From positions 992,001 through 1,056,000 of the forward strand of contig OZ220496.1 of the NCBI GenBank assembly GCA_965116235.1: DNA of 64,000 nt, in the 5' to 3' direction. Below the pieces are notes generated by a model, which searched no databases, was not told where the DNA came from, and saw only the letters and a list, made by a program, of their open reading frames with translations. A program made the position numbers and the translations under genes. The first letter of the stretch is position 1. The number at the start of each line of letters is the position of its first letter. Source of the DNA: MPNP01 sp965116235 (lineage in GTDB: Bacteria > Pseudomonadota > Alphaproteobacteria > Rhodobacterales > Rhodobacteraceae). Shown one piece after another: positions 1 to 9,761 of the stretch.

Positions 1-1548
1 AACAATAGCGAGTGCTTGTCTAGCAAAAGTGCTTCGGGATGATTCACTTGAATGAATCCAACTAACTTGGCTACTCCATGCATCGGCTGCTCTATCAAGA
101 GCGAATGCCAAATAGACGCTCACTGCTTCAGCGTATGCTTTTGCCCCTTTGCCACCGTCGCGGAGTGCCAAGGAATCTTTTGGTAATCCCGATGCTAAGG
201 CGTTCTGTTCTATTTGCTGACGTACCTTGCTAACGAGCTGACTGAAAGTATTTAGTGCCATTAATTGGCGGTTAGTGAACAGATCGCTAAATTTCTCCAT
301 GCCGTAGTCCGGTGGTGTAAATGCTCTACGGTTCTTCGATATTTTGAGATCCGGATTTCGCTTGCAGTTTCTGCAATCCACTTCAAAAACGTGGCTGGCT
401 TGGGGTGCAAGATAGACACGCCCACGCACCCCTTCCACCACTATGGCGATCAATACCGATCCTAGCCCACGAGATTTTGCGACTCCACGAACGTGCTCCG
501 TCGTGATCGCAGTATTGGAGATAAGACATCTGAAGTTTGCGCCCCGCCCTGCCTTTGTACCTTTTTTTGCCCTTTCAATCTCATTCTCCGTGCCACCGCT
601 CCTAACCTCATATATAATCGTCTTGGACAATTTATCTACGATGGGTTCAACCCAAGCTTCCTTACCCTTCTTAGAATTTAGAAGAAAACTAGAGGCGATC
701 GGTACTTCCACATCTGAAAAAGCCGGATCGGGGCTTGGCACAGTTCGGGACCAAATCCATGCTATTACGTTAGCCTTTTTTCCACCATATTTCTTTGGCA
801 ATTCCACTTGCGGATACATGTGTCCGATCAGTGCAAATGCCTCCTTGCGTATCCATTCACCATAATATTTTACATCCTCAGCGAGGCCCTCAGCATAACG
901 ATAACAATTTCGCTCCTGTCCTTCAGGATGGACTGGGGGTTGATCCTTGAACTTCGGTGGAATCTCGATCATTGCTTTGCCAATCATAACGGCAACAGGG
1001 TTCAAGTCAGAACCATAGGCAGGCAAGCCTAGTCTTTGCGCTTCTAGCGGTATTGAGCCGCCACCTGAAAAGGGGTCGTAGATTGACGGGAGTTCCCCGT
1101 TAAAACTGTTGTTGATCTCTGCACGTGCGCTTTCGAGAACTTGCTCGTTGGTAGAATTTTCCCACTTTACTAAGTCTTCAATAATCCTGAACAGATGCTT
1201 TCGCTTGATATCAACAGCGCAGTCTTGAAGAGTAGGTTTTGGGGTGTGTGGTCGCTGAATCTGGCTTTGTTCAACGCTTTCCCAAGATTCGATACGCTTG
1301 ATCAGTTCTTCCTCTGCAGCTCCTCGAATGTTTGAATCCTTTAGGAGTTCGTTGGCATAGCCGGATGGATCATCGACCAACTGCGCAAATAAAATCGCTC
1401 TGCATGCTGCGAGAGGACGTCTCGCCCACCAGAGATGCAGTGTAGAGGGATGCCCGTGGCGAATCGACTTTTCCCGTGCCGAGGCAGCATTGATTGCTTC
1501 TAGTGGAAGGGCAACTTCAATCAGCTTCTTCTTAAACTTCGTTGTCAT
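1..1548 (-). CDS. DUF1156-type DNA methylase, C-terminus beyond window
   Basis: Reading down from the ATG at 1548 gives 516 codons without a stop to the window edge, so the gene is partial. The N-terminus has the DUF1156 signature (EVALPLEAIN, then REKSIRHGHPSTLHLWWARRP, residues about 11-45). Near residue 155 comes the SAM-binding motif I (YDPFSGGGSIPLEA) followed by GSDLNPVAVMIGKA. Further on DLFTNRQLMAL and YLAFALDRAAD match this large adenine-methylase family; the NPPY/DPPY catalytic motif is not inside the visible part. It starts 9 bases after the ATPase gene and is the third gene of a helicase-ATPase-methylase operon. Known of the family: DUF1156 methylases recur in defence islands. Inference: it modifies self DNA for a defence system. 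The family call is firm; specificity is unknown. Confidence 0.9.
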   Translation of the reverse strand, partial: MTTKFKKKLIEVALPLEAINAASAREKSIRHGHPSTLHLWWARRPLAACRAILFAQLVDDPSGYANELLKDSNIRGAAEEELIKRIESWESVEQSQIQRPHTPKPTLQDCAVDIKRKHLFRIIEDLVKWENSTNEQVLESARAEINNSFNGELPSIYDPFSGGGSIPLEAQRLGLPAYGSDLNPVAVMIGKAMIEIPPKFKDQPPVHPEGQERNCYRYAEGLAEDVKYYGEWIRKEAFALIGHMYPQVELPKKYGGKKANVIAWIWSRTVPSPDPAFSDVEVPIASSFLLNSKKGKEAWVEPIVDKLSKTIIYEVRSGGTENEIERAKKGTKAGRGANFRCLISNTAITTEHVRGVAKSRGLGSVLIAIVVEGVRGRVYLAPQASHVFEVDCRNCKRNPDLKISKNRRAFTPPDYGMEKFSDLFTNRQLMALNTFSQLVSKVRQQIEQNALASGLPKDSLALRDGGKGAKAYAEAVSVYLAFALDRAADAWSSQVSWIHSSESSRSTFARQALAIV

Positions 1549-1557
1549 GTTTCATAA

Positions 1558-4500
1558 CTAATCGATATTTGGATGGATACAGGGTAAGGTTGCCCCTTGC
1601 TCAAGCATTTCTTTGATTTGTGTGCCAGTGATTTCTATCGGTTTATCTTCAAGATCTGAGAGGATTAGCCGGTATTTTTCAGGGAACTTTTCGACAACGT
1701 GCCAGATTTCAACTTCGAGTTGGAGCGGGTTACGCTGGAGGCAGTGATCTTTTGGCCAGTAGTAACAGGTGATTTCTCCCGACGCCGATCTCTGCTCCCA
1801 TGGGAACTGCCCACCAATAGATTCTACGATCCAATTCCCGTCGTCGTCAAAAAAGCAATCATCGCATTTCTTCTGAAAACCTTTGCTAAGGGCAAAGCGC
1901 TGCATGATACTCGGTTTAAGTGACTTTCTTTTCAGGTGTTGTTTCGTGATCAAGTTGTGTTTGTTCAAACGGCCTTCTTCCCCTTCGTATGGGGGTTTTG
2001 ACTCCATTTCTGCCATTTCACCGATTGCTTTTTCGTATTCATCAGGAATTTCGCCTCTGAAAGTTTGTGAGTCTCTTGTGGTTTTTGGTTCATTATCATC
2101 AGCGTTTAGCCCAGATATTTTGTTTTTCACCGAGACTTCCGAGTTGGTCACAATGATCTCATCGCGGGATACAAGGGTGAAGTTGCCCTCTATGTAATCG
2201 GTCACGAACTCTTTGGAGCGATCAAAGCATATCATTATCGCGTCCTCAATTTCTCCGTCGCAAAACGATCGGCCAAGTTCTAGCGAGATTGAACGGGCAA
2301 GTTTCGCAAGAGGTTTGTCTTCAGTATAGAGAGTTCTGTTGGTCCAAAACGTATCAGCGTGTCGCGGGGTTTCAGCCGGTTTTCCTTCTACGTAGGAGAT
2401 GACTTCAAGATCTCGAGTTGTCTGCCATAGCGTTTCAGCTAGATCCTTGGCTAGACGCTGGATGTAATCTGCCTTTCCCTGATCGCTAAACTTAATGCGC
2501 TGTAGTTCCAACGCTAGTTGGTTGAGCCAGGAGAGTCTTACCGGTTTGCTAGTGTTCTCACACTTGTTGTAAAGGCGCTCTTCGATGTGATCTTCAAGAA
2601 GAGAAATACTCTCAAAGAGAGTGGATCGGCTGACTTCATCCGATAAATTCTGAAGATTAGCTGTTTTGTCTCTCACCCATTGATGCAGACGTTTTTCTTC
2701 AACAAAAGAATGCTTTGTCAGTGAGTAGTTGAACTTTTCTGCAGGTGTCCATTTGCCCGAGAGGCTGAGCCAATGCTGACATTTTTCCCATACATCGTAG
2801 GGATACAGCATCAGTAAATTTTCAACTCGTTGTAAATCTCCCTCCGTCAGTGAACCGGTAGGCAATTTTTGCAACCAACTGATCGAATGATCTGCCGTCG
2901 GACGCTCCTTGACGCCGATTTTTTTCCAAATATTCAGGGACCGGACCGAAGGATGAACCGTTTCTACTCCTTGGTCTTCTTCCCTATGGGAGCTGAGAAA
3001 GACGTTGCAAGAAATTTGCCAATTCTCGTTCTTGGTCAAAATAAGTTGCTCTGTCTTGAAGGCGGACTTTATAGAAGAAAAATCTACATTTGAACTACTA
3101 GCAATTACCCCATCAAGCTTTTGATACCATTTTACGACATCTTGGATTACGTGGTTTTCGGTTTTAGTAAGAGCTCTGATTCGGCTCAGCAGTTTCTCAG
3201 AACCTGTTGGTACGATACCGACACCCAATAAATCTAGCAGATGTTTTGAATTAGGATTATCCAGTTCCAGGCTAACGAACGGCTCTACATCCATAAGGGC
3301 CTCAGTCTCCGGTGTCCTTCGCAACAATTCGGCAGGCTTTCGCAAGAAACCCTTTGTATCGTGAAGGCATTCCTTTTCGCGAAGTTTAAGAATCCATTCT
3401 GGAACGAGGCCGCTACATATTGAATCCCTCGCGTTGCCATTATGTGCTTTCTCAGTAACTTCAGCAGTTATAGACTCTAACCAAAAGTTTTGAGATTCTT
3501 TCAAAATCCTTTCTATGACCTTGCACCAAATAGTGTCATCCACTGCGGCCATATTCTCCCAGTGTTCCCAGATTTCCGCTACAAAATCCCAGTCAGTGAT
3601 TTGAAACAATGGGTTCTTATAACGAGGCCTGAAAGCGCTGTTGAACTGTCGTCTCTCCAACTCCTTCTCAATATCTCTCCGAGAAATGTTTTTCGATTTG
3701 GTCTGAACGAAAGGAACAAAACTGCGTAAGCCTGAACGCCCACTTGACACCCATTTTAACCACTCTTTGTTGGAGCAAGAGGCGAATGCCTTCAAATAGT
3801 CGTAATGCAGGAGATGACGTTTGCGCCATTCTTCAGGAAGCAAGGGATCCAAGGTACCATGAATATCTATGAGTATTGTATCATCAGTTGACCGCAACCG
3901 CTGGTCTTCACAAGCAAAAAGGAAGTTTTCGCCTACTCTTGCGCCAAGTTTGGCAGCGATCTGCGCTATTCGTATAGCATCTGTCAGAGACCTATTTTCG
4001 CTCGTGAAAAAATACTTGGCCGCCTGATCCATGATCTTACCGGTATTGCTAGGTTCGTTCAGAGATATGGTTTTAAGTACGCTATTGGCACTTTCTACCT
4101 GCCTGGCAAGTTCCTCGTTACCTGTTTGCTTAGCAACTCGAAGCTGCTTCGTCAGATAGCGAAGCCATCTCTGATCGAGAACTGAAAGCCCATCTCCTAA
4201 AAAACGCCAGTCGTCGCTTGTGGGTAGGAACTTCTTCATCCCGAGTCTTACCACTTCGTTGGCTGAGTACAAAACGTCTTTACCCTGTACCGGTATAATA
4301 GAGAGTTCGTGTATTCTGTTGCGAAAGTTGTATTCGGTAACCATCGGAGCAATGTAGTCCCACAAACTCAGGAGCCTTTGCCAGTTTTTAGGTTTAGGGA
4401 GTTGATTATTCCGAAGAACGCTTAGGATCTCATTAGCATCGACCCTTTCAATGATTTCCCAATGCAAAAGCTTTTTCCGGTCTTGATCCAAAACATGGCG

Positions 4501-5745
4501 GGAGAAGGCCGGTCTCTCATCGTAATCAAAGAGTTTTGTGACCTGCTCGGATGGCCAGACATTAAAAATTGGACTCGGGATGATAATACTGCCCTTTTGT
4601 TCGACAAGTTGACCAACATCTGTAAGCAGGAATTCTTTATCTTGGATAACCTCAGCAAACGCTTCCTCAGCTATCCTACCACATGTGCCCCCTAGGGACG
4701 TATCTTGATGATCTACGTCTGGCAGAAGACCATAGGCTTTTGCTCGCTCAGTTGGATCCAGGGTTGATTGCTTCAACCACTGAAGCATCACATCTGCCGC
4801 AAGCTTTCCCGCTCGGGCCAGCAACCACTTGTTTGTGGGTGAAGTTCCGGGTGGCTTTATGTTATTTCGTGCAGGGTCTTGTATGAACGGTGCATTACAT
4901 GCAAATGGCAATTCTGTCCTAACGCTTGTCGGCAACACTACGTACAGATTACCAGCAGCGCCAAGAACGACCTCGACGGAACATTGGGGCAAATCAGCGT
5001 GCTCATCACTACCCATATTCTCTTTTTTAATCTCTGCTAGTGAGTCTTCCGGGAACGGCTCAGGTGCTGAACGAGCTTTAAGAAATTTCTTTTCAGGATT
5101 ATCGTGAAGGGTTAGCCAATGAGTACCTTTAACCGGACCGGAACCATAGTCATCCCAGCGTAGCACATCCTCACCAATTTCAACTCGGCGTATGTTTTTA
5201 AAAAACAGAAGCGAGATAGGACTCTTGAGCCACTCTTGAAGGTTTTCCTCAACTTCCGCTTGTTTATGGTAGCTTTCAATTGCTATCCGGACTGTCGTAG
5301 TATCGTCAGATACATCACTACCACTCACCCACTTCGGTAGAGTAAACTGGTCCTTGTCGAAAGCTACCGATAAAGTAGGCGTGAAAAGTTCTACCCGATT
5401 ACCAAGGCTGAAGGTACTTTTGAAGCCGATTCCATAAAACCCGATTGTATGCAACCATGTTTTGTTCGAGCATCCAAATCCGCAGAGTGAAGCAAAATCA
5501 CCTTCATTGAAATCTTTGCCTTTATGTTTAAAGACAAAAAATCCATCTTCGATCCTTACGGTGGCTTCATTGGATCCAGCGTCGTCCGCGTTTTGTAATA
5601 GTTCAGAAATTATGTGACGCGGGCTTTGAACTTGCTTGAATAGTAACCACCATGCAGCAGCAATCTCCCGGTTGCTCTCCAGCGTTTGCCATAGATCTGT
5701 GGCATGCTGTTGAATCTTGTCAAAATAAGCCGGGCGAGGACTCAT
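1558..5745 (-). CDS. Large sacsin-like GHKL ATPase, defence-associated
   Basis: This 1395-residue protein opens with a Hsp90/sacsin-type ATP-binding fold: N-box ELLQNADDA at residues 48-56 and a glycine box GFYGIGFKS at about 102-110. The remaining 1,100 residues have no motif I can name; they are rich in Trp and charged residues, and the final 100 residues form a separate-looking module. There is no signal peptide or membrane segment. The start ATG overlaps the stop of the helicase gene (ATGA), and the methylase gene follows closely, so the three are translated from one transcript. Known of the family: sacsin-type ATPases next to DUF3883 helicases and methylases are the ATPase of Hma-type systems. 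Inference: a sensor or effector in antiphage defence. Its biochemical activity cannot be told from sequence. Confidence 0.85.
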   Translation of the reverse strand: MSPRPAYFDKIQQHATDLWQTLESNREIAAAWWLLFKQVQSPRHIISELLQNADDAGSNEATVRIEDGFFVFKHKGKDFNEGDFASLCGFGCSNKTWLHTIGFYGIGFKSTFSLGNRVELFTPTLSVAFDKDQFTLPKWVSGSDVSDDTTTVRIAIESYHKQAEVEENLQEWLKSPISLLFFKNIRRVEIGEDVLRWDDYGSGPVKGTHWLTLHDNPEKKFLKARSAPEPFPEDSLAEIKKENMGSDEHADLPQCSVEVVLGAAGNLYVVLPTSVRTELPFACNAPFIQDPARNNIKPPGTSPTNKWLLARAGKLAADVMLQWLKQSTLDPTERAKAYGLLPDVDHQDTSLGGTCGRIAEEAFAEVIQDKEFLLTDVGQLVEQKGSIIIPSPIFNVWPSEQVTKLFDYDERPAFSRHVLDQDRKKLLHWEIIERVDANEILSVLRNNQLPKPKNWQRLLSLWDYIAPMVTEYNFRNRIHELSIIPVQGKDVLYSANEVVRLGMKKFLPTSDDWRFLGDGLSVLDQRWLRYLTKQLRVAKQTGNEELARQVESANSVLKTISLNEPSNTGKIMDQAAKYFFTSENRSLTDAIRIAQIAAKLGARVGENFLFACEDQRLRSTDDTILIDIHGTLDPLLPEEWRKRHLLHYDYLKAFASCSNKEWLKWVSSGRSGLRSFVPFVQTKSKNISRRDIEKELERRQFNSAFRPRYKNPLFQITDWDFVAEIWEHWENMAAVDDTIWCKVIERILKESQNFWLESITAEVTEKAHNGNARDSICSGLVPEWILKLREKECLHDTKGFLRKPAELLRRTPETEALMDVEPFVSLELDNPNSKHLLDLLGVGIVPTGSEKLLSRIRALTKTENHVIQDVVKWYQKLDGVIASSSNVDFSSIKSAFKTEQLILTKNENWQISCNVFLSSHREEDQGVETVHPSVRSLNIWKKIGVKERPTADHSISWLQKLPTGSLTEGDLQRVENLLMLYPYDVWEKCQHWLSLSGKWTPAEKFNYSLTKHSFVEEKRLHQWVRDKTANLQNLSDEVSRSTLFESISLLEDHIEERLYNKCENTSKPVRLSWLNQLALELQRIKFSDQGKADYIQRLAKDLAETLWQTTRDLEVISYVEGKPAETPRHADTFWTNRTLYTEDKPLAKLARSISLELGRSFCDGEIEDAIMICFDRSKEFVTDYIEGNFTLVSRDEIIVTNSEVSVKNKISGLNADDNEPKTTRDSQTFRGEIPDEYEKAIGEMAEMESKPPYEGEEGRLNKHNLITKQHLKRKSLKPSIMQRFALSKGFQKKCDDCFFDDDGNWIVESIGGQFPWEQRSASGEITCYYWPKDHCLQRNPLQLEVEIWHVVEKFPEKYRLILSDLEDKPIEITGTQIKEMLEQGATLPCIHPNID

Positions 5746-8700
5746 TTGGGCTTCTCGGACTTGTTCAAGAGGTGTTTCAATCCAAACTGCTGTGCCGTTA
5801 CTCCGAATGCAGGCTCGATATCAAATGGCTGCCAAACATAGCGCGGCTTACTGACAAAATCTTGGCCGACCTGCACGATTGCAAGGATATAGTCCTCGGG
5901 CTTATTCAATGACGTAATGATCTCGTTGCGAGTGACGGTAACAGAGTCTGCTCCCTCAACTCGCCCCTTCACTTCGATAAAGCGCTGGGTCTTCGTTCTA
6001 GGATTGAATGACAAAATGTCGTAACCAATCTTCATGCTCGAAACGTCTTCTGGCTCATTACCAAGTGAGCGCTCAGTTTCCATGATGGTGTCCATTGCGA
6101 TTAGCTCAATCGCATGCCTGTTAGCAGCATCCTCTGTAAAACTTGCATGTAAAGGTGTAGTGCCGTGCTTTTTTTCGAGAAGCCCTTGCGGAACTACAAT
6201 CAGTCCTCCAAGGACAACCGGAGCACTTGCCGTGATGTTTTTTTCCCGTTCCAATTGTTCCATTCGGCGTTTAAGTCGATCTTCCAGTTCCTCCGCTTGA
6301 CGATGAGCACGCTCCCAGTTTAGGCGCGTTTTTATGCCTGCATTAGCTTGTTCTTGCAACTCAAATGAGCGCGAATCCCAGAAATTAATCTCCCTCTTGA
6401 GACGGGCCTTAACCTCTTCTTCTGTCTTTTTGATTTCTGGAAAGCGCCGAGTTCTAACCTCTTTGAGATGTGCCTGAGCCAGTTTAATTATCGCGAACTT
6501 TTTGACTTCTGCTTCCAGATCTTTTGATAGCCAGTGCCCTCCAATCTCTTTTTCCACTGCTGAAATCTCCGCGGTCATGGCTGCCCTCAAATTCAAATGC
6601 GGAGCTATGCCAGCGTTAGAGACCTTACCATCCTCTTGAACGCTTGCGAACTGGAGCCTCTGAGAAATAACTTGATTGGCTCCGGAGCTTGTTTTTCGGC
6701 CGTCTACAATGCTGTGTTTCATCATAAAGACCGCTTGAATATCTTCACCTGGATCGTTTTCATCCACCATCACAGCCCCTAGTTTCATCAGATCACCATA
6801 TTGCTCATGCAAGGCGCTAATAACTGCTTCCAAGAGCGGATGTCCCGGACATATGAACTCTGCAACTGGCTGCTGATTGATGTATTGTTTGTCGAAGCAG
6901 ACGCGTTCCAAGCGTTTCTGTATCGATGCGCGGTTTCCAGCCAGCCAGCCGCGTTCCCGTATGCGAATGGGTATATGCGTAATCTCGAAGCGGCCTTTCT
7001 CCCGATTCTTCATACGCCCACCTAGGCACTTGAAGGCCTCCATGAAGAAGCTTTGGATGTGATGTGGTTGTAGCCGTTGTGCTTCAGCCCGTTCGACGTC
7101 TAGCCGGACTTGTTCGGCCGTAGACCCCTGCATCATGTCGTTTGTTAACTTGTGCCTCTCTAAGATCTTATTAATACGCTCTTGATCGACCGCACCGTCG
7201 ATTTTCTCGAAAAGCTTGGCTCTAGCTTCTTCGCATTCATCATACTGAATTGCTTCCCACAGTAGTTCTTTGAACGATGTGCCTTCGAACGGCTCTTTTC
7301 CAAGCACGTCGTAAACTTTGCCGCCGAGGGTTTTTCGAGCCGTTTCAAGCTTCTCAAGCAAGCGGGCATAGACCTCACCTTCCCGCGTATCAGCAGCGAC
7401 AAGGTTCCATAGATGGCAGACTTCTGTTTGACCAATGCGATGGATACGACCAAATCGTTGTTCAATCTTATTCGGGTTCCAAGGCAGGTCATAATTGACC
7501 ATCAAACGCCCACGTTGAAGATTCACGCCTTCGCCTGCTGCGTCGTTTGCAACCAAAACCAACAGATCACGGTCCTGCATGAAGCGATGAATGACCTTAC
7601 GCCGCTCTTCACGGTTCACGCCGCCATGAATCACGCTTACGTTTTCCGGCCTACCTAGTTGAGTTCTGATCTTATCTGCAAGATAGTGGATTGTGTCTTT
7701 TGCCTCAGTGAAGATGATTAGTTTCCGGTGATTGCCTTCATCGTCGATCATCAACCGGTCATCAAGAATTCTGCTGAGCTCCAGCCATTTGGTGTCTTTA
7801 CCAGATTGCAGAAGGATCAAAGCCTGCTGTTCTAGCCCCTTAAGTGCATCAACTTCTATCTGAAGCTGTTCTATAGTCCTCGCCGTTGTCGCCGTTGTCG
7901 AAATCTTCTCTTCAAATTTCTCAATTTCTTCCTCGCTGTATTCCTCGATATCTCTGAATATTTCATTAAAACTCAAGTACCCTTTTTCATGAGCGAGGGG
8001 AACTTCCCTGCTACGAGTAATGAGCCTCGCCTTGGCCAACTCCTTCTCTAATTTCTCACGGCGGCGCTTCAAAGACTGATAAATCGCGGCAGGAGACGAC
8101 GCTAATCGACGTTGGAGAATTTGCAGCGCAAAGCCGACATTGTTCCCTTTCTTAGCGTCTTCTTCTGCAAACCTCTTTACACGGTTCATCTCCTTTCGGA
8201 CATAATCCGTCACTGCCGTATAAAGTGATGCCTCTTCACTGGAAAGTTCAAATTTGATTGTATATGCTCGTCTCTCAGGAAAGAGGCGTGTGCCATCAAA
8301 TTTCAAAAGTTCTTCTTTGGTCAGACGACGCATCAAGTCTTGAGTATCCACGAAATGAACGCCATCACGAAAACGGCCCTCAAAACGGTCACAGTCAAGC
8401 AACGCCATGAAAAGTTGGAAATCTTCTTCCTTACCATTGTGTGGCGTTGCTGACATCAGCAATAGATGGCGACAGATACGACCAAGTTTCTGCCCGAGTT
8501 GATATCGCTTTGTGTATTTGACTTTACCGCCATAGTAACTCGCTGACATGCGGTGCGCTTCGTCTGAGATGATTAAATCCCATCCCTGCGAGCGAATAAG
8601 TTTTTCTTGAAGAGCTTCGCCACGGGCCAAAACGTCAAGCCGGGCAATCAAATAGTTCCAGTCATTGAATGGATTTCCAGAGCGGGAATTTTCAATCATG

Positions 8701-9278
8701 TCCCGGCTCAGGATGTCAAATTCCAAGTTGAACTTCTCACCAAGTTCGTCCTGCCATTGTTCGACGAGATTTCCCGGTGCCACGACGAGGCAGCGTTCCA
8801 AGTCACCTCGCGCAAGCAACTCTTTCATAAACAAACCCGCCATGATCGTTTTACCAGCACCTGGGTCGTCAGCAAGTAAGAAACGCAAGGGTTGCCTTGG
8901 TAGCATCTCTTCGTAAACGGCTGTTATTTGGTGTGGAAGGGGCTGTACTAGGCTTGTATGGATCGCCAAAAATGGATCAAAATAATGCGCAAGCTTTATA
9001 CGATTGGCCTCCGTTATGAGGCGGAGCATTTCTCCATCAGCATCGAAGGACCACGTGCGGCCCGCAGACAAAATCTTGAGTGTGTGTTCCTCGTCGCGGT
9101 AGACAAGGCGGTTATCAACAGTGCCGTCCACGTCTTCGAAAGTGACTTGCACTACATCGTTGCCGAACCATTCGATATTGACGATCTTAGCTTTTCGCGA
9201 TGACACCAGACCCTGAACTGACATGCCTTTCTTCAGGTCTTCAAGTCTTGTCTGCTTAGTTTTAGGCGGTGAACTCAT
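5742..9278 (-). CDS. SNF2-type helicase with C-terminal DUF3883 domain
   Basis: Superfamily 2 helicase of 1178 residues. Walker A is DDPGAGKT at 137-144, motif II is DEAH at 239-242, motif III SAT at 276-278, and motif VI QRFGRIHRIGQ at 607-617, which is the SNF2/HepA-like subgroup. Residues about 360-490 are a charged coiled-coil insertion between the two RecA lobes. The last 130 residues hold a DUF3883 domain (RHAIELIAMDTIMETERSLG, then IGYDILSFNP and RFIEVKGR), a PD-(D/E)xK-like fold in some relatives. It is the first gene of the minus-strand operon and overlaps the ATPase gene by four bases. Inference: translocase or nuclease component of the defence system. The helicase call is certain; the system role is inferred from context. 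Confidence 0.93.
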   Translation of the reverse strand: MSSPPKTKQTRLEDLKKGMSVQGLVSSRKAKIVNIEWFGNDVVQVTFEDVDGTVDNRLVYRDEEHTLKILSAGRTWSFDADGEMLRLITEANRIKLAHYFDPFLAIHTSLVQPLPHQITAVYEEMLPRQPLRFLLADDPGAGKTIMAGLFMKELLARGDLERCLVVAPGNLVEQWQDELGEKFNLEFDILSRDMIENSRSGNPFNDWNYLIARLDVLARGEALQEKLIRSQGWDLIISDEAHRMSASYYGGKVKYTKRYQLGQKLGRICRHLLLMSATPHNGKEEDFQLFMALLDCDRFEGRFRDGVHFVDTQDLMRRLTKEELLKFDGTRLFPERRAYTIKFELSSEEASLYTAVTDYVRKEMNRVKRFAEEDAKKGNNVGFALQILQRRLASSPAAIYQSLKRRREKLEKELAKARLITRSREVPLAHEKGYLSFNEIFRDIEEYSEEEIEKFEEKISTTATTARTIEQLQIEVDALKGLEQQALILLQSGKDTKWLELSRILDDRLMIDDEGNHRKLIIFTEAKDTIHYLADKIRTQLGRPENVSVIHGGVNREERRKVIHRFMQDRDLLVLVANDAAGEGVNLQRGRLMVNYDLPWNPNKIEQRFGRIHRIGQTEVCHLWNLVAADTREGEVYARLLEKLETARKTLGGKVYDVLGKEPFEGTSFKELLWEAIQYDECEEARAKLFEKIDGAVDQERINKILERHKLTNDMMQGSTAEQVRLDVERAEAQRLQPHHIQSFFMEAFKCLGGRMKNREKGRFEITHIPIRIRERGWLAGNRASIQKRLERVCFDKQYINQQPVAEFICPGHPLLEAVISALHEQYGDLMKLGAVMVDENDPGEDIQAVFMMKHSIVDGRKTSSGANQVISQRLQFASVQEDGKVSNAGIAPHLNLRAAMTAEISAVEKEIGGHWLSKDLEAEVKKFAIIKLAQAHLKEVRTRRFPEIKKTEEEVKARLKREINFWDSRSFELQEQANAGIKTRLNWERAHRQAEELEDRLKRRMEQLEREKNITASAPVVLGGLIVVPQGLLEKKHGTTPLHASFTEDAANRHAIELIAMDTIMETERSLGNEPEDVSSMKIGYDILSFNPRTKTQRFIEVKGRVEGADSVTVTRNEIITSLNKPEDYILAIVQVGQDFVSKPRYVWQPFDIEPAFGVTAQQFGLKHLLNKSEKPK

Positions 9279-9366
9279 AAATTAAAGGCGTGTTTGATCT
9301 TACTTTTGCCGCGTGGATGAGATTCCTTCTCGATCTGTTGACCCAGATAGACATCGGAGGAAGGCC

Positions 9367-9738
9367 ATGGAATATGAGGCCCTGTGGGCCCTGATTAAAC
9401 CGTGGCTTCCGACGGACACGCGGGGTGTCCCGCGTGTGGATGATCACCGGGTGGTCAGCGGGATAGCATGGCGGGCGTGGCCGACCGTGTAGGGTCCACG
9501 AACGTCGGTGTACAACCACCGCCGCGCCATCCCGCATGACATCGAGATGGGCAAGGCCTACAACCGGGTTGAACAACGGTACTTTGGTTGGTTGAAGCCA
9601 AGCTTTTGGTGCCTCGTCACCCGCTATGAGAAGTTGGAGCCCAACTTTCGGGCCATGGTCGTGATCGGAGCCATTCTCCGATGGTGTCAGTTCATCGTCG
9701 CAATGAGACAGAACATGATTAATGAGTCTACCACCTAG
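9367..9738 (+). pseudogene. IS5-family transposase relic with internal deletion
   Basis: The frame starting at ATG 9367 encodes MEYEALWALIKPWLPTD, then RGVPRVDDHRVVSGIAWRAW, the N-terminal DUF4096 region of IS5-group (IS427-like) transposases. A TAG follows at 9490-9492. In the same frame the sequence resumes at about 9508 with the C-terminal part (AYNRVEQRYFGWLK, then YEKLEPNFRAMVV and ILRW), which carries the conserved glutamate region. A full transposase of this type has about 250 residues, so the middle, including the first catalytic aspartates, is gone. No clear terminal repeats were found. It lies between the helicase operon and pnp and marks the edge of the defence region. Confidence 0.75.
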
Positions 9739-9761
9739 CGATATCAGACGGTGCGGCACGT

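Noticed and set aside
265..1032. Several plus-strand open frames at the left end
   Set aside because: They lie opposite the clear DUF1156 methylase frame and encode no recognisable protein.
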